Assembly: GCA_029204225.1 (NCBI GenBank)
Contig: CM055103.1
Span: 52,801,538 to 52,865,537, forward strand
Direction: 5' to 3'
Origin: Diphasiastrum complanatum
Taxonomy: Eukaryota > Streptophyta > Lycopodiopsida > Lycopodiales > Lycopodiaceae
DNA length: 64,000 nt
Below, in pieces: positions 34,316 through 45,700 of the stretch. The notes beneath the pieces were generated by a model. The model had not been told where the DNA came from. It searched no databases and was given only the letters and a program-made list of their open reading frames with translations. The position numbers and the translations under genes are program-made. Position 1 is the stretch's first letter. The number at the start of each line of letters is the position of its first letter.

Positions 34316-35680
34316 CTAGTGCATAGTCTGCATATTTGAATTGTTTGTCGCATAGCAACCCGATTGCTCGGCCTTGCCGGAGCTCTTCAAGATTCTCATC
34401 ATCATCCTCTTATGCCAAACCTCTTCCATGGATATTTGCTCACTTGCCACACATCCAACTTGGTTAGCAATAACACAAGCATCTAGTTTGAATAACTTCC
34501 CTTGACTTTTACCTTTTGCAATCAAGACATACTTCCTTTTGATCATACAAGCATCTCCATCAAACTCCACTTTAAGACCTTTGCTTAGCAATTGACTCAC
34601 ACTAAGTAGGTTCTTTGGAATGAACAAAACATCCTTCAAATGAACATTCCTATTTGTAGAGAGAGAAATAGGAAGTGTGCCAATCATTTTGATTGCACAT
34701 TCACCATCATTGGCCATGTAAAGAAGTGAAATACTCCTTGTGAAAAGTCATGTGTGAGCTTTCTCCGCTCTCAATCCACCATGGATCAATATCTCCAACA
34801 ATAGAACTCAAACATGAAGACTTCACAAAAGCATCATCATCTGTGTTTTGAGCATCAACACCATCCTCATCAAGAGTTAGATTATCTTGCTTGTCTCCTT
34901 GATCTCTCTTATTTTTGTAGCAATCACTTGCAAAGTGACCTTTGATGCCACAATAGAAGCACTTCAATTTAGACCTATCTTTCTTCTAACCAAATAAAGA
35001 AGAATCACCATGATCTTGTCCTTTAGACCACTTGCCCTTACCTTTGCCCTTGAACTTGCCCTAGATGAACATGGCCTCCTCATCTTGAGATGTCGATGTA
35101 GATCCACCTCTTGCTTGAAGCCTATATTCCTCATTGATCAAGATTTCTTAAAGATCCTCCAAACTTGGCAAAGTTTTTTGAATAGTAGGACTTTGTACAA
35201 TGTTAGCATGAGCATCCAACAAACCATTAAGAATGACTTGAACAAGCTCTCCTTCCTTAATGCTCTCATCAATGCAAGCTAACTCATCACTTAAAGCCTT
35301 CACTCTCAAAACAAAAGTATTAGGACTCTCTTCTTTCTTTTGTATGATTTTAAAGATTTGTCTTCTTAGAGTCAACACTCTAGATGTAGACTTGGATTCA
35401 TAACGCTTCTTCAAAGCTTCTGAAACCTCTCGAGATGAATTGGACTTACCAATCTCCTTGAGTAGCTCATTGGTAATGTTCATCTTGATCATGTGTACAG
35501 CTTTCTTTGCTTTCCTGTCATACCTCGCTTGATCTTGTTGAACCAAGGGTCCAACCCTACAACAATATCCATCAACTCATGCATTTGAAGAAGTGATACC
35601 ATTCTCACCTTCCATGTAGAGTAGTTGGATGAGGTAAGCTTGTCATTGACATCCAGCATGAATCCACTCATTGAAGCCAT
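34316..35680 (-). pseudogene. Copia E gag and protease
   Basis: Starts MASMSGFMLDVNDKLTSSNY at 35680. A frameshift near 35520 moves to the frame 35546-35148, which has the UBN2-type helices (ELLKEIGKSNSSREVSEALK, SRVLTLRRQIFKI). A stop separates this from 34967-34707, which holds an intact CCHC knuckle CFYCGIKGHFASDC. The protease motif reads WIESGESSHMTFH, so the catalytic Asp of the usual D-S-G is Glu. The frame 34717-34316 continues with NVHLKDVLFIPKNLLSVSQL and ends in the pre-integrase WHKRM. Confidence 0.85.
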
Positions 35681-36199
35681 GTTGAAATGACCTGATATTT
35701 CTCTTTCAACCTATTCCAATGCACAAAGCACTCTTATGAAATACAACAAATGTTTTCAAAGAAAAATCACAAAGATATGGAACCTATCAATTCTCTTCTA
35801 GCACTTATCACTAGCAAATCAACATATAGAATGAAGAAATCTTGTTCTACCAACAATTTAATTAATCTTGTCACTTCCTAAGATTGAAACAACAACCTCA
35901 AAAAATAGAAATCCAATCAAAATTAGAGTTTTGACAAAATCACAAATAAATTGAATCTTCTAATTTCTACATGCAATTGCAACAAACTTGATATTGAATC
36001 TTGTAGCCTCCAATGAAGCCTTCCTAATGCATCAAAAATCGGCCGATTCTAGTAAGCCAACTATGAAATCAGAACTCCTCAAGTTCATAAACCTAAATTG
36101 AGTTTTGACCTACAAAAGCTATTCTAGCATGCTCTAGAGATAGAAGCTCCTCCAAATCTTTGATAAATGTGACTGATCCTTTCATAACCTACAACACAT

Positions 36200-36211
36200 G
36201 CTCTGATACCA
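36200..36211 (-). other. Copia E primer-binding site
   Basis: Minus-strand TGGTATCAGAGC directly abutting the LTR end, with no spacer. Confidence 0.9.
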
Positions 36212-36859
36212 TGTGAAGATTTTTTCAATCATTAAGATCCAAAATCATCTATTGATCTTTGGTTTGAAAGACAACACAATTTACACCATTTACATTGTAG
36301 AAAATCAACATCTACTTAATGAAAGAGATGCAAACTCAATAAGATACTGATCAAACATAAAAGTAATGATAATATAAAGTTGTTGTCCATACAATAACAG
36401 TAACCTACTGTATTTCACAAGTGTGGATCCAAATATAACAAAATATGAGCATTTTACACGCAAGATTGCAAGATATCATCAAGATAGTGCACCAATGGAT
36501 AGATGAACCCAAGAGAACTCATCTATAAGCATAAAATGAGATGAGAGAGAGAAGAATCCTTTATCCCACAAGTTTACATCCTTTTATAACAGGTCCATGC
36601 ATCATTAATGAGCTTGGTTTCCCTCCATAACAGAAACCCTACTATTATTGTGGACTAGATTCAGTGTACAAGGTATTCAAATTTGAATCATCCAAACTCG
36701 ACCTCCTACTTTCCTTCACTTTCTAAAAGTGGTAATTCAAATGCTTTTAGACTAATATAACTTTTAAAAGTCAAACTCTAAGTCTAATATGAAAATTAGC
36801 CTCAATTGCCAAATAAACAAATATGTCCAAAATATCAAAGTAGTTGACAATTTCTCACA
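36212..36859 (-). repeat. Copia E 5' LTR
   Basis: 648 bases with perfect 5-base inverted ends TGTGA...TCACA. It is alignable throughout to the LTR remnant at 12921-13554, with many substitutions. Confidence 0.88.
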
Positions 36860-37340
36860 TGGAATGACACGTGTCGATGGCCGATTCATTCATGTGTCTA
36901 CCCACATGTATCCCTAATCAATACATCATAATTACTTGTATAGATAGACATGTGGACCACTGAAATGCTGCCATGTGGCATCGATCGTTTTACACGTGCA
37001 AAATTTTACACACGTGGCATCGACCGTTTTGCACACGTGCAAAATTTTTTTACTTATACTTTTTTTCACACAAATTTTTACTCTCCAAGTTGTCTCACAG
37101 AACGTAATTTCTATGTCGCCTTTTTTTTTTCCAAAATTTTCTACATGCAACTTTCGGGATGCAGAAGGTGCAGGTAAAAACAAATTTACGGCAAAAAAAA
37201 AAAAGAAGAAAAACAAAAGTAAAAAAAGTTTCATGCCGCGAAAGGTCACCTCCAAGGCCATTCCGCTGTGGAAAGGGCCTTCCGCCTTGGACAGCGACAA
37301 TTTTGGATATATATTATTCACGACCAACATGTAGCATGTT
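36860..37340. other. Intergenic DNA with repeated 'acacgtggcatcga-cgttttgcacacgtgcaaaatttt'
   Basis: Between 36970 and 37053 the phrase 'tggcatcga-cgtttt' followed by 'acacgtgcaaaatttt' occurs twice. Short overlapping frames here encode nothing recognisable. Several CACGTG palindromes are present. Confidence 0.4.
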
Positions 37341-38380
37341 CAACACACTCGCACACCCATAGGGAGCCCCTTCCTATGTTAATAGTGTACTTGCCATCGA
37401 CATTGACGCCAATTACAGATCCTTTTTAATCCAAGGGTGGTGGAAACTTTTTGAATGATGCATGCTAATGCTTTTAACACAAAATTATCACACCACCTTT
37501 AAATTTTTGGTATAGCTAGGACTTAGGGTGGTTCCAAACTTGAGTGCTTGACAAGTTATGCATCTAGAATAAAGTACTCCCATTGGCTCATTGACAAAAA
37601 AAACTTAGTCGTGTTTCATACTTAGTTTGAGTTGCCACCATGTAACACATGAGGTGACAAGGCCACACAAGGGCAACTCAAGCGCATTCTTTGAAGATGG
37701 AAACATTCCTCGGCAATCTAAGGAAAATAGGCCAATGACATAGTAAGGATTCAAATGGTCCAAAACACACTAGCAATTACTCCCATTTCTAAAAAATGGT
37801 GGTTCTAGTATGAAGAGGGGTGGGTGGTTTGGTGACTGTGGTCTCAAGCCATAGAAAGTGATTGCTAAAGAACGGGCCAACTACCCTCTAGTATGAAATA
37901 GGGGTGATTCTAGTACGAAAGAGGGGCAATTGGGTGGTGGCAGAGTGAGAGTGGAGGGACCCAAGCAATCAACTTGGTGGTGGCAGGGTGACAGTGGAGG
38001 GACCCAAGCAATCAACTGGTGAGGAAAACAGAATGGTGGACAAATAAGTGTTGCAGAGCTCTCCAACACACTCTGCCATTATTGCAGCATCACGATTGAA
38101 CTCTCTATCAAAGTGGGTAGTATGGAGATCTTCGGCCTTGGGCATTGGGCATTCCTATGGTAATATACAAAAAGTAAAGGTAGAGGCAAATGGGTAGAGC
38201 CAATTTCCACTGGTTTTCGAAGAAGTCCAAGAGTCCGTCATGGACAAATCCGCCGAACGTCAAAGCAGAGGTGTTGCTTTGGCGCATCCCCATGTGTCTT
38301 CTTTTGCTGCAACCCTGCTGGTGGCGGGCCACCTATGCCCTTGTCCTTCACACTTAACGTCACGGACTATTCTAGCTCCT
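37341..38380. other. Intergenic DNA with a 43-bp direct repeat
   Basis: No gene seen. At 37933-38018 a 43-base unit (ggtggtggcag-gtga, then gtggagggacccaagcaatc) is present twice in tandem. Confidence 0.5.
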
Positions 38381-38394
38381 AATCACCGTTGAAT

Positions 38395-38910
38395 TCTAGG
38401 ATGAACGTTCAGATCCTGCCACGTTTCAGGAGATTCAACCATTAGATAGGCTCCAAATTGCATCTTTGACACGTGGCAGAAATCCAAGCGGTTGGATTTA
38501 AGATGGACAGTGCCATTAAACTAGCCCGCCTTCCCCTTGCTGCATTCCTTTCGCTGCTAGCCTAGGCCACGTCGTTCCTTCCCTCGTATCTTAAGGACAT
38601 CATCTGATATAATATCTACCGTTGGATTATATTACTCGCGTTTAGATTCTGACACGTGTACAATAGTGATTAATGACGTTAGATTCTCGGTACGTGGTAG
38701 GGATCTAAGTGGTCGGGCGTCAAATAGCCAGTGTTCAGATTACGTCGAATCTTAGCACCACGAAAATGTAAGGGTACGCCACCGTTCGATTCTGTCTTGA
38801 ATGCTCACATTCTGCCACGTTTTAATAGTTACGTTGAGTGACACGTGGCTAGAATCCAAGTGGTCGCGCGTAAGATATGCTGTGCGTTTATGCTAGCCCG
38901 CCTTCGCCAA
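38395..38910. repeat. Three degenerate copies of a CACGTG-containing repeat upstream of the acyl-CoA synthetase gene
   Basis: Copies near 38418-38530, 38640-38740 and 38813-38910 share 'tctg-cacgt', a following 'gacacgtggc' or close variant, 'atc-aagtggtcgggcgt' and, in two copies, 'ctagcccgcctt'. Each contains a G-box/ABRE-like ACACGTG core. They lie 1.8-2.3 kb before the likely start codon, and a promoter role is possible but unproven. Confidence 0.55.
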
Positions 38911-39129
38911 ATCTTGTTCGATTGCGCTGCTCCCTGCCTTCTTATTTCTGACCGCCATCTGTTTCAAGCCATTTGTCTGATATCTGACACCATTTCTGTC
39001 GTCGAATCGATCCAATTTATGCAGCTGCCAGCATATTTTGCCTGCATTTTGCTGCATTAACCCGAATTCCAGTGTCAGAGTTTGGATCGAGTGTTTCATT
39101 GTCCAGGTTTCAGGATTTCTGTGTCAGAA

Positions 39130-39470
39130 TTTTGAACAATCGATTCATTTTTCAGCGTTTTTCATACAAATTTCAGAATCTGGTTGAATTGATCCATTGT
39201 TCGGGGCTTTTCATTCAAGTGTTAGAATCTTGATCGATTCATTTTGCAGCGTTTTTCATACAAGTGTCAGAATCTGGTTAAATTGATCCATTGTTCGGGG
39301 CTTTTCATTCAAGTGTTAGAATCTTGATCGATTCATTTTTCAGCGTTTTTCATACAAGTGTCAGAATCTGGTTGAATTGATCCATTGTTGAGGGATTTTC
39401 ATTCAAGTGTTAGAATCTTGATCGATTGGTTCATCTTCCAGCATCTTATGATTCAAGTGTCAGTATTTGG
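39130..39470. repeat. Tandem array, unit 94 bp, about 3.5 copies
   Basis: The word cagcgtttttcatacaa recurs at 39153, 39247 and 39341, exactly 94 bases apart, each followed by 'tcagaatctggtt-aattgatccattgtt'. A fourth, decayed copy follows near 39439. It lies between the CACGTG repeats and the acyl-CoA synthetase coding start. Confidence 0.9.
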
Positions 39471-40672
39471 ATCAATTAGCAGATTTTGGATTGATTGATT
39501 GAATAGTGCTGCGATTACGTTTTGTGTGATATTTACATGATAATCGATCGAAATTAATGGCACTTATTCGATAGTTTTCTTGTGCATCATCGGGCTGAAC
39601 ACTGATGTGGCAGACTTTGATCAAAGAAAAATCTGAACTGTCTCCTCTCGGCAAAGGAGCTGCGCTGTTTCTGAGATAACAACGCAATAACGAGCTCTCA
39701 GGTATGGCTTTCATGCTACTTTCATATTTCTCAGCTCGCTCACTAGTTTTCCTGGATGTATAGCGTGATTGTCTTGACAAGAATAGAACAGCGTAGATGC
39801 CATATATATGCTACAGTACAGTGAGCTTCACAATATTTTTTACGGAGGTACAAGGACCTGCAACTGTCTCGCAGCTGCGTGAGGAGCTTTACGCTTCTAG
39901 CTAACACGGATATTTATTTAGCTCATGGTAGTGTTATTATGTTTCTTCTTATCCTTTAAGTTGGTCCGTCGAAACAAAACTTTTAATTTCTCGTCATTCT
40001 TTCTTGAACATCTCTCTGTACGCTCCATCTGAACCTCGTAGAAGGCGTTATATGAACGCATTGTAAAATGCATACACTTTAACTTAGTACTGAAATTTTG
40101 GTGGTGGGGTGTTTTTTGGTTCTGATAACTGTTCTAGCTAAATTTCATCATCCGGTTGTTCATGCCTACGTAACAGTCATGCCAGGAAGATCTCACAATT
40201 TGTAAGATGAAATGTGAGTACCATTTTTGTCAGTTCATCACATTATTCCAAGAAAAAATTGATCAGAAATTATGGCACGCCCACGAAATCAGTTGCACCT
40301 TTAGTTTGATCTTTGATGTTTATATTAACAGTAGAGAAAAGTAACTGTCTACGAAAGCTGCACAACTCTTTTATATCGAAGTAGTGGTCATTTCTAGCGT
40401 GCGTGTGCCATTGTAATCTTATGTTGCAATGGAGCAAATTCTGCATGCTTGTGCTCGGAATTGAAGCTCTGTTCTCTTAATCTGCATAGTCTCCAGCTGC
40501 TAGGAGTTCAGAACTGCAAGCACAGATTTTCCCGAAAGTCTAAATTTTCCTGCTGCCAGAGACCAAAGCTGAATTTGATTCTTGGATTCGAATACGCGTC
40601 GTATAAGTGGCAACCCCGTGCTCACCTTTGTACGCATTTGTTGATATAGACAATCCGCTTGGAGCACTGAGG
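39471..40672. other. Upstream region of the acyl-CoA synthetase gene
   Basis: Expected to hold the promoter and 5' untranslated region, possibly with a 5' UTR intron. I could not define a start site. The coding frame is open from an upstream ATG at 40607, but the Met at 40673 gives an N-terminus more like the family. Confidence 0.45.
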
Positions 40673-42713
40673 ATGGCAGTTGACGAGGGAAGTGGCCAGT
40701 ATCTGCAAAACCTGTTGGGAAACTCACTACTCGCTAGTTTTTTTCACGATAACAGCCAAGCAACATTGATTGTCGCAGTGCTTGCTGGTGTTTTGATCCC
40801 TCTGCTCCTTGCTTTAGCAATCGGAAGCAGAAACGGCAAGAAAGTCAAAGAAAGAGCAGTGACAGTGAATGTAGGAGGTGAACCTGGCATCGCCAAGCGC
40901 AATAAGAGGTTTCAAGCTTTGCTAGGGACTGCAAAAGATGGAGCAACAACTTTGGCCGAAATTTTTGAACAGGCATGTGTTGAGCATGCATCAAGTCCCT
41001 TCTTAGGGACTCGGATGTTGCTCAAAGCGGAGATGGTGAAGGGTAAAGATGGAAGAAGCTTTGAAAAGCTCACTCTAGGCAAGTATGTCTGGACAACCTT
41101 TGGACAAGCATTTGAGCGTTCATGTAACTTTGCTTCAGGACTTCTTGCAATCGGTCATAAGAAAGGCGAACGGCTGGCAATTTTTGCCGAGACTCGGGAG
41201 GAGTGGCAAATTGTACTACAGGTACATATGAATGATGAGTACTTAAGATGTCTTGGAAGGTCTTGTTTTCTAAGTAACACAGTGTTTCTAGAGAAAAAAA
41301 TTCATCATATGTAAGGTTGGGTTTTTGTATTTGTTCAAACCAGAAGATATTCAATCAAATCCTTGAAGCTAAACATAGTAATTAGTTGGGCAAGAATGTC
41401 CCGAGTGCGACACATGGGTACGGTAGCTAACAATGTGAATTCTTTGCTTAGATACAGTGCAGGGAACATGATAGTCACCTTGGATCCACCAATAATGACA
41501 ACTGATTTATGAGGGATCTGGTTATGAATTGTAAAATGGTGGTCCAAGCTCATGTCTTGCACACATTGAGTAGAGATATTCGGAATACAGAAGTGCATCA
41601 TTAAGAAACATAAGGAAGATTGAAAATATTTATATCTCCATGTTAGAGTCATTTTGTGTATATTGCTCTCTTCAAGTTGGTTTCCATCCTTTTACTAGCC
41701 CCCCTTTCTATCCTTTACTCCCATGCTTTCTCAATGTCAGTTCTTTTTTTCTTATTCACAACGATTTGTTCTCAATGTTTTACAGGCTTGTTTCCGACAA
41801 AATTTTTGTGTGGTCACTCTATATGCCACACTAGGAGCTGATGCAATTATTAATTCTTTGAATGAGGTATGTGTCATTTGTGAAGAATTTTTTATACCCA
41901 ACATTTCCTTTTACAATAGATCCACAACTTTTTAGTCAAAGAATTTTAAGCTTTAACAAAATCTCTTTTGTAAGCTTTTAGTTTCCATTAGAACAAGCTT
42001 ATTCATTCAAAATGTTTATCTAGAAAGTGAAAATCTCTAAAACCAAGTCTTTCAAAGGTCTTTCTTAGTGGACATATGCCCTTTTAAAATTAAAATATAT
42101 AGATTGTCCTCGTACCATCTGAGCATGATTGGAATGTTTTTGACATTTTGAATAAGCTTAGCATTAATGAATTCATGGAAGTTTGGCAAAATAAGGTGGC
42201 ACTCTAAGTTCATAAGTTCTTGTTTGATTTTCAAATATTATAGATATAAGTGGCAATATGTGCATTGTGGAGTTGGGTAAAGTCTTTGCTTTACCACTAC
42301 CAGATGTGAGAGCTCTTGATCACATAGCTATCTCTTACAATCAAAAACATGCACTCTAACTTAAAGAATTGCTTAGTTTAAATGTATAAGTTAGCACTAT
42401 GCATGAAATGTTTTCAAGTTTTGTCCCAAGTATCAGGTGATTTTTTGCATCTCTACTCCGATTTCCTTTCTTTTTTATGAGATTTTTTGCATCTCTGACA
42501 TATTGGCCGCAATCTTCAAGCTTGTATTAATTTCTTATCCAACCTATAGTGAACTTGTATATATCTTGAGTGCACATGATCAATCACACACTCCATGGGG
42601 GGTAGTCTGGTGAGTCAAACACACAATAGTTTTCTCATGACCATGTCATGGTAGGAGATTTCCTTCTTTAATATGCAAATCTACTCTATTGCAACAGTAT
42701 GAGACCAATTATT

Positions 42714-42766
<53 letters not shown>

Positions 42767-45700
42767 CCATGCCTTCGTGGTGCCCCCTAGTTTGCAGCCC
42801 AAAACCCGAAAATCACCACCAAAACTTGGCACCAATGACCATGGATGATTGCCCTTCATCATGCGAACCATCTTTGATGCAAAAACTTAAAATTGGAATA
42901 ACTTGAAAAGTATAGAAGTCGCATCAAGGTATATGTAGCATTGTATAGACATGTGTGTCCATAACACTAGTCATCATCATAGCAACTATGTCCAAGTCAT
43001 TGACTTTTCTATCTTGGCTCCCTGCAGACAGAAGCTACAACTATTATTTGTGAGCGCAAGCAGTTGAAAAAGCTGCGTGAATTGAGCAAGCAGTTGGAAA
43101 GTTTGAAGCATGTTGTGTATATGGAGGATCAACTAGACAAGTCTGAACCAAAGATTTCCGATGCTGAAAGAGACTGGAAAGTGGTTTCATTTAGTCACGT
43201 CGAACATTTGGGAGGAACAGCTCCCCTTGAGGCAGAACTACCTGCTCCAGATGATATTGCGATTATAATGTATACAAGTGGTAGTACTGCTTTACCCAAG
43301 GTTGGTTATAGTTGCTGGTCAAAACATGGAAGATCATGTTGATGATTATTTCTCAAATCAATCTAGGATGAAATACTTCTAAATATCACATCCAAATATG
43401 TAGAATTATGTCGAAAAGAAAGAAACAAGTTGAATTTTTAGGCTGGTATATCTGTATTACTGTAATAATGATGAGTACATCTCATTAGTTTTGTAGGATC
43501 TAAGGCATGGAATGCCTAATGTGTTAAGGCCTAGCCCCTATAATTATCAGGTCCGCACTGGATAGTAAAACTTGTTTAAGACGTTTCTCATGAGAATTAT
43601 TCTGCACAATCCTTCCTATGACCTTGCTAGCAATGTGTCCTGTCCTGAGGGCTGTGCTCCAAGGATTACAACCTACGAAACTGCAATTTCTTGTTGTTTT
43701 CCTCCATAGTTTTTGTTTTTGCTTAATTCATAGGCTCTGGTGCCCTGTTTTATTTAATGTACACTAGTCAGTTTGGGCCCTTCTTATTATTCGTTTATGT
43801 GATGGAGATTCCTAAATGAGTGGCTGCTTATTTTTATGAAACGAATGGAGTTACCTGCTTTGAAGCAGCTTGGTCTGCTTGCATCCAGTTTGAAACAACA
43901 TGCTAAGACCTGTATTCTTGGGGGCACTGAAGTTTCAACTGATCAAGATGTCAATTTACTGCACACCGCGGCCTTTTTACAGGATTGACACTGAAATGAG
44001 CTTGCAGTGGATTAAGCCTATGTTCTACGTCGTGTCTGTTAAGGTCAGATTCTAACATTGGGCCGCCGCCGCCAATTTATCAAAAAAATTGACAGATAAT
44101 TTTAACTAAGTTAGAGCTTACTTAGCAAACAGATTCATAATTGAGATCCTGCAAAGTTTATAATCAACGATAAATGCATTGATTCTGTAATGAAAAAGTT
44201 CGTCTTTCAGCACATAAAAAAATTAGAATTCAATGCTGCAGTTACTGGAAATGACACAGAAGTAGAGCATCACACAGAATGTGCATAAGCATCTAAAACT
44301 TTTCTAAACCTAGCTTCTCTCCTATGGACAATCTAAATATCCATCTATTATCATAGAACTCCCCCATGACAGAAAATTAATGGAATTCGCACATTGTGTA
44401 TGCCTATGCCCTTTTGAAGGCTCACAGTTCCTGATTTACCTGATTTATTCTTTTTGTATCATGCAATCTCTTGACTGTTATCTTTTGTACCTAAGCTTAT
44501 GAAATTTGATTGGCTAGAAATCTAATATATTGATATTCTTATAATTTTTAGCCAAATCAAATCACCCCTTGCATCCTGCCCTCCATAAAGTTGCCTACGT
44601 CCGTTCATGTGTGCAAAATCATGGCTGTTAGGGAAGATGAGCCTCGTGCTGCCTTTTTTGTTGGTAACCTTTATTTGTTAGTAACATGCATACAAGTTTA
44701 ATTCTGCTTTTGTAGTCAGGTTTTACTCATCTAGATAGAGTTCGTTTAACATGTAGACCTTTATCATGTTTGCTCAGGGGGTAATGATATCACATGCAAA
44801 TATGGTGGCAGTTACTGCATCTGTGATTGTATTAGTGCCAGGACTTGATGCGACGGATACGTACCTAGCCTATCTTCCACTCGCTCATGCCCTTGAACTA
44901 GCAGCTGAGGTAAGTGGAATTTATCTTGGCTAGAATGCTACATCATGATATGCAGGTTTCGGTCGTGTTCTACATCACTTAAAAATGCAGCTGGGGAGGT
45001 GAGCTTTGAGAAAGTTTTGCCATTTTTTAACAGTTTCTTGTTTTTATTGGGGTATTGCAAGTTTTCAAATTCATACGTATGGTCTCCCAACATTGGGTCC
45101 AAAACGGTCCACTCCTTGACCCCTTTGGCTTTCAGTTTCTTGACTCATTAGATTCATAAGCTCAGGTGAGGAAATAAAGCATGTTTCTCAACATGCTAAA
45201 GGACACAAAAGGACATTATGCAACCTGGATAGAAACTTACTTTGAAAACATGCTGAAAGATGGGAAGACCTTTGACGTCTTCTAAAGTTAAAAATTAGCA
45301 ATTCCCGAAATTGCCTTGGAATGTTGTTCTAAACCTGCTATGCATTCAAGCAGAGTTCTGTACAAGTTATGAATGAGCATTTGAACCTTCAAAAATAAGA
45401 AGGAACAAATAGCTGCATAATTACTTGGAAAATAAGCTGAATAATTTAGGGCCCTTTTCATCTTGGAATATGGTTTTCCTCCATCATGTCCTGGGTCTGT
45501 AAAATAAATGGTGAGATATTTGGATCTTCCAAATTCTGCTCTTACACTCGGTCAACACTCATTCGAATGCTATCCTCAAAATTTGGGAGGACAAATACTT
45601 ATTCTTCAATGCTTTTCTTCGTCACTTTGGTCTACTAACCCCACCAAGAAACTCTGTTGTCAATCCTTATCTATAATAATCTTTACAGCTAGATAGTTAA

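Larger units (their letters stand above)
34242..36859 (-). mobile_element. Ty1/copia element 'E', gag half with 5' LTR
   Basis: Minus orientation: LTR 36859-36212, primer site TGGTATCAGAGC (complement at 36200-36211), a leader of about 500 bases, gag from 35680 and protease, then loss of similarity near 34316. The element is cut off in the pre-integrase region (EVWHKRM) where it meets the 3' end of copia D. It is the same LTR family as 12921-13554. The boundary at 34242-34316 is uncertain and may include LTR sequence of D. Confidence 0.85.
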
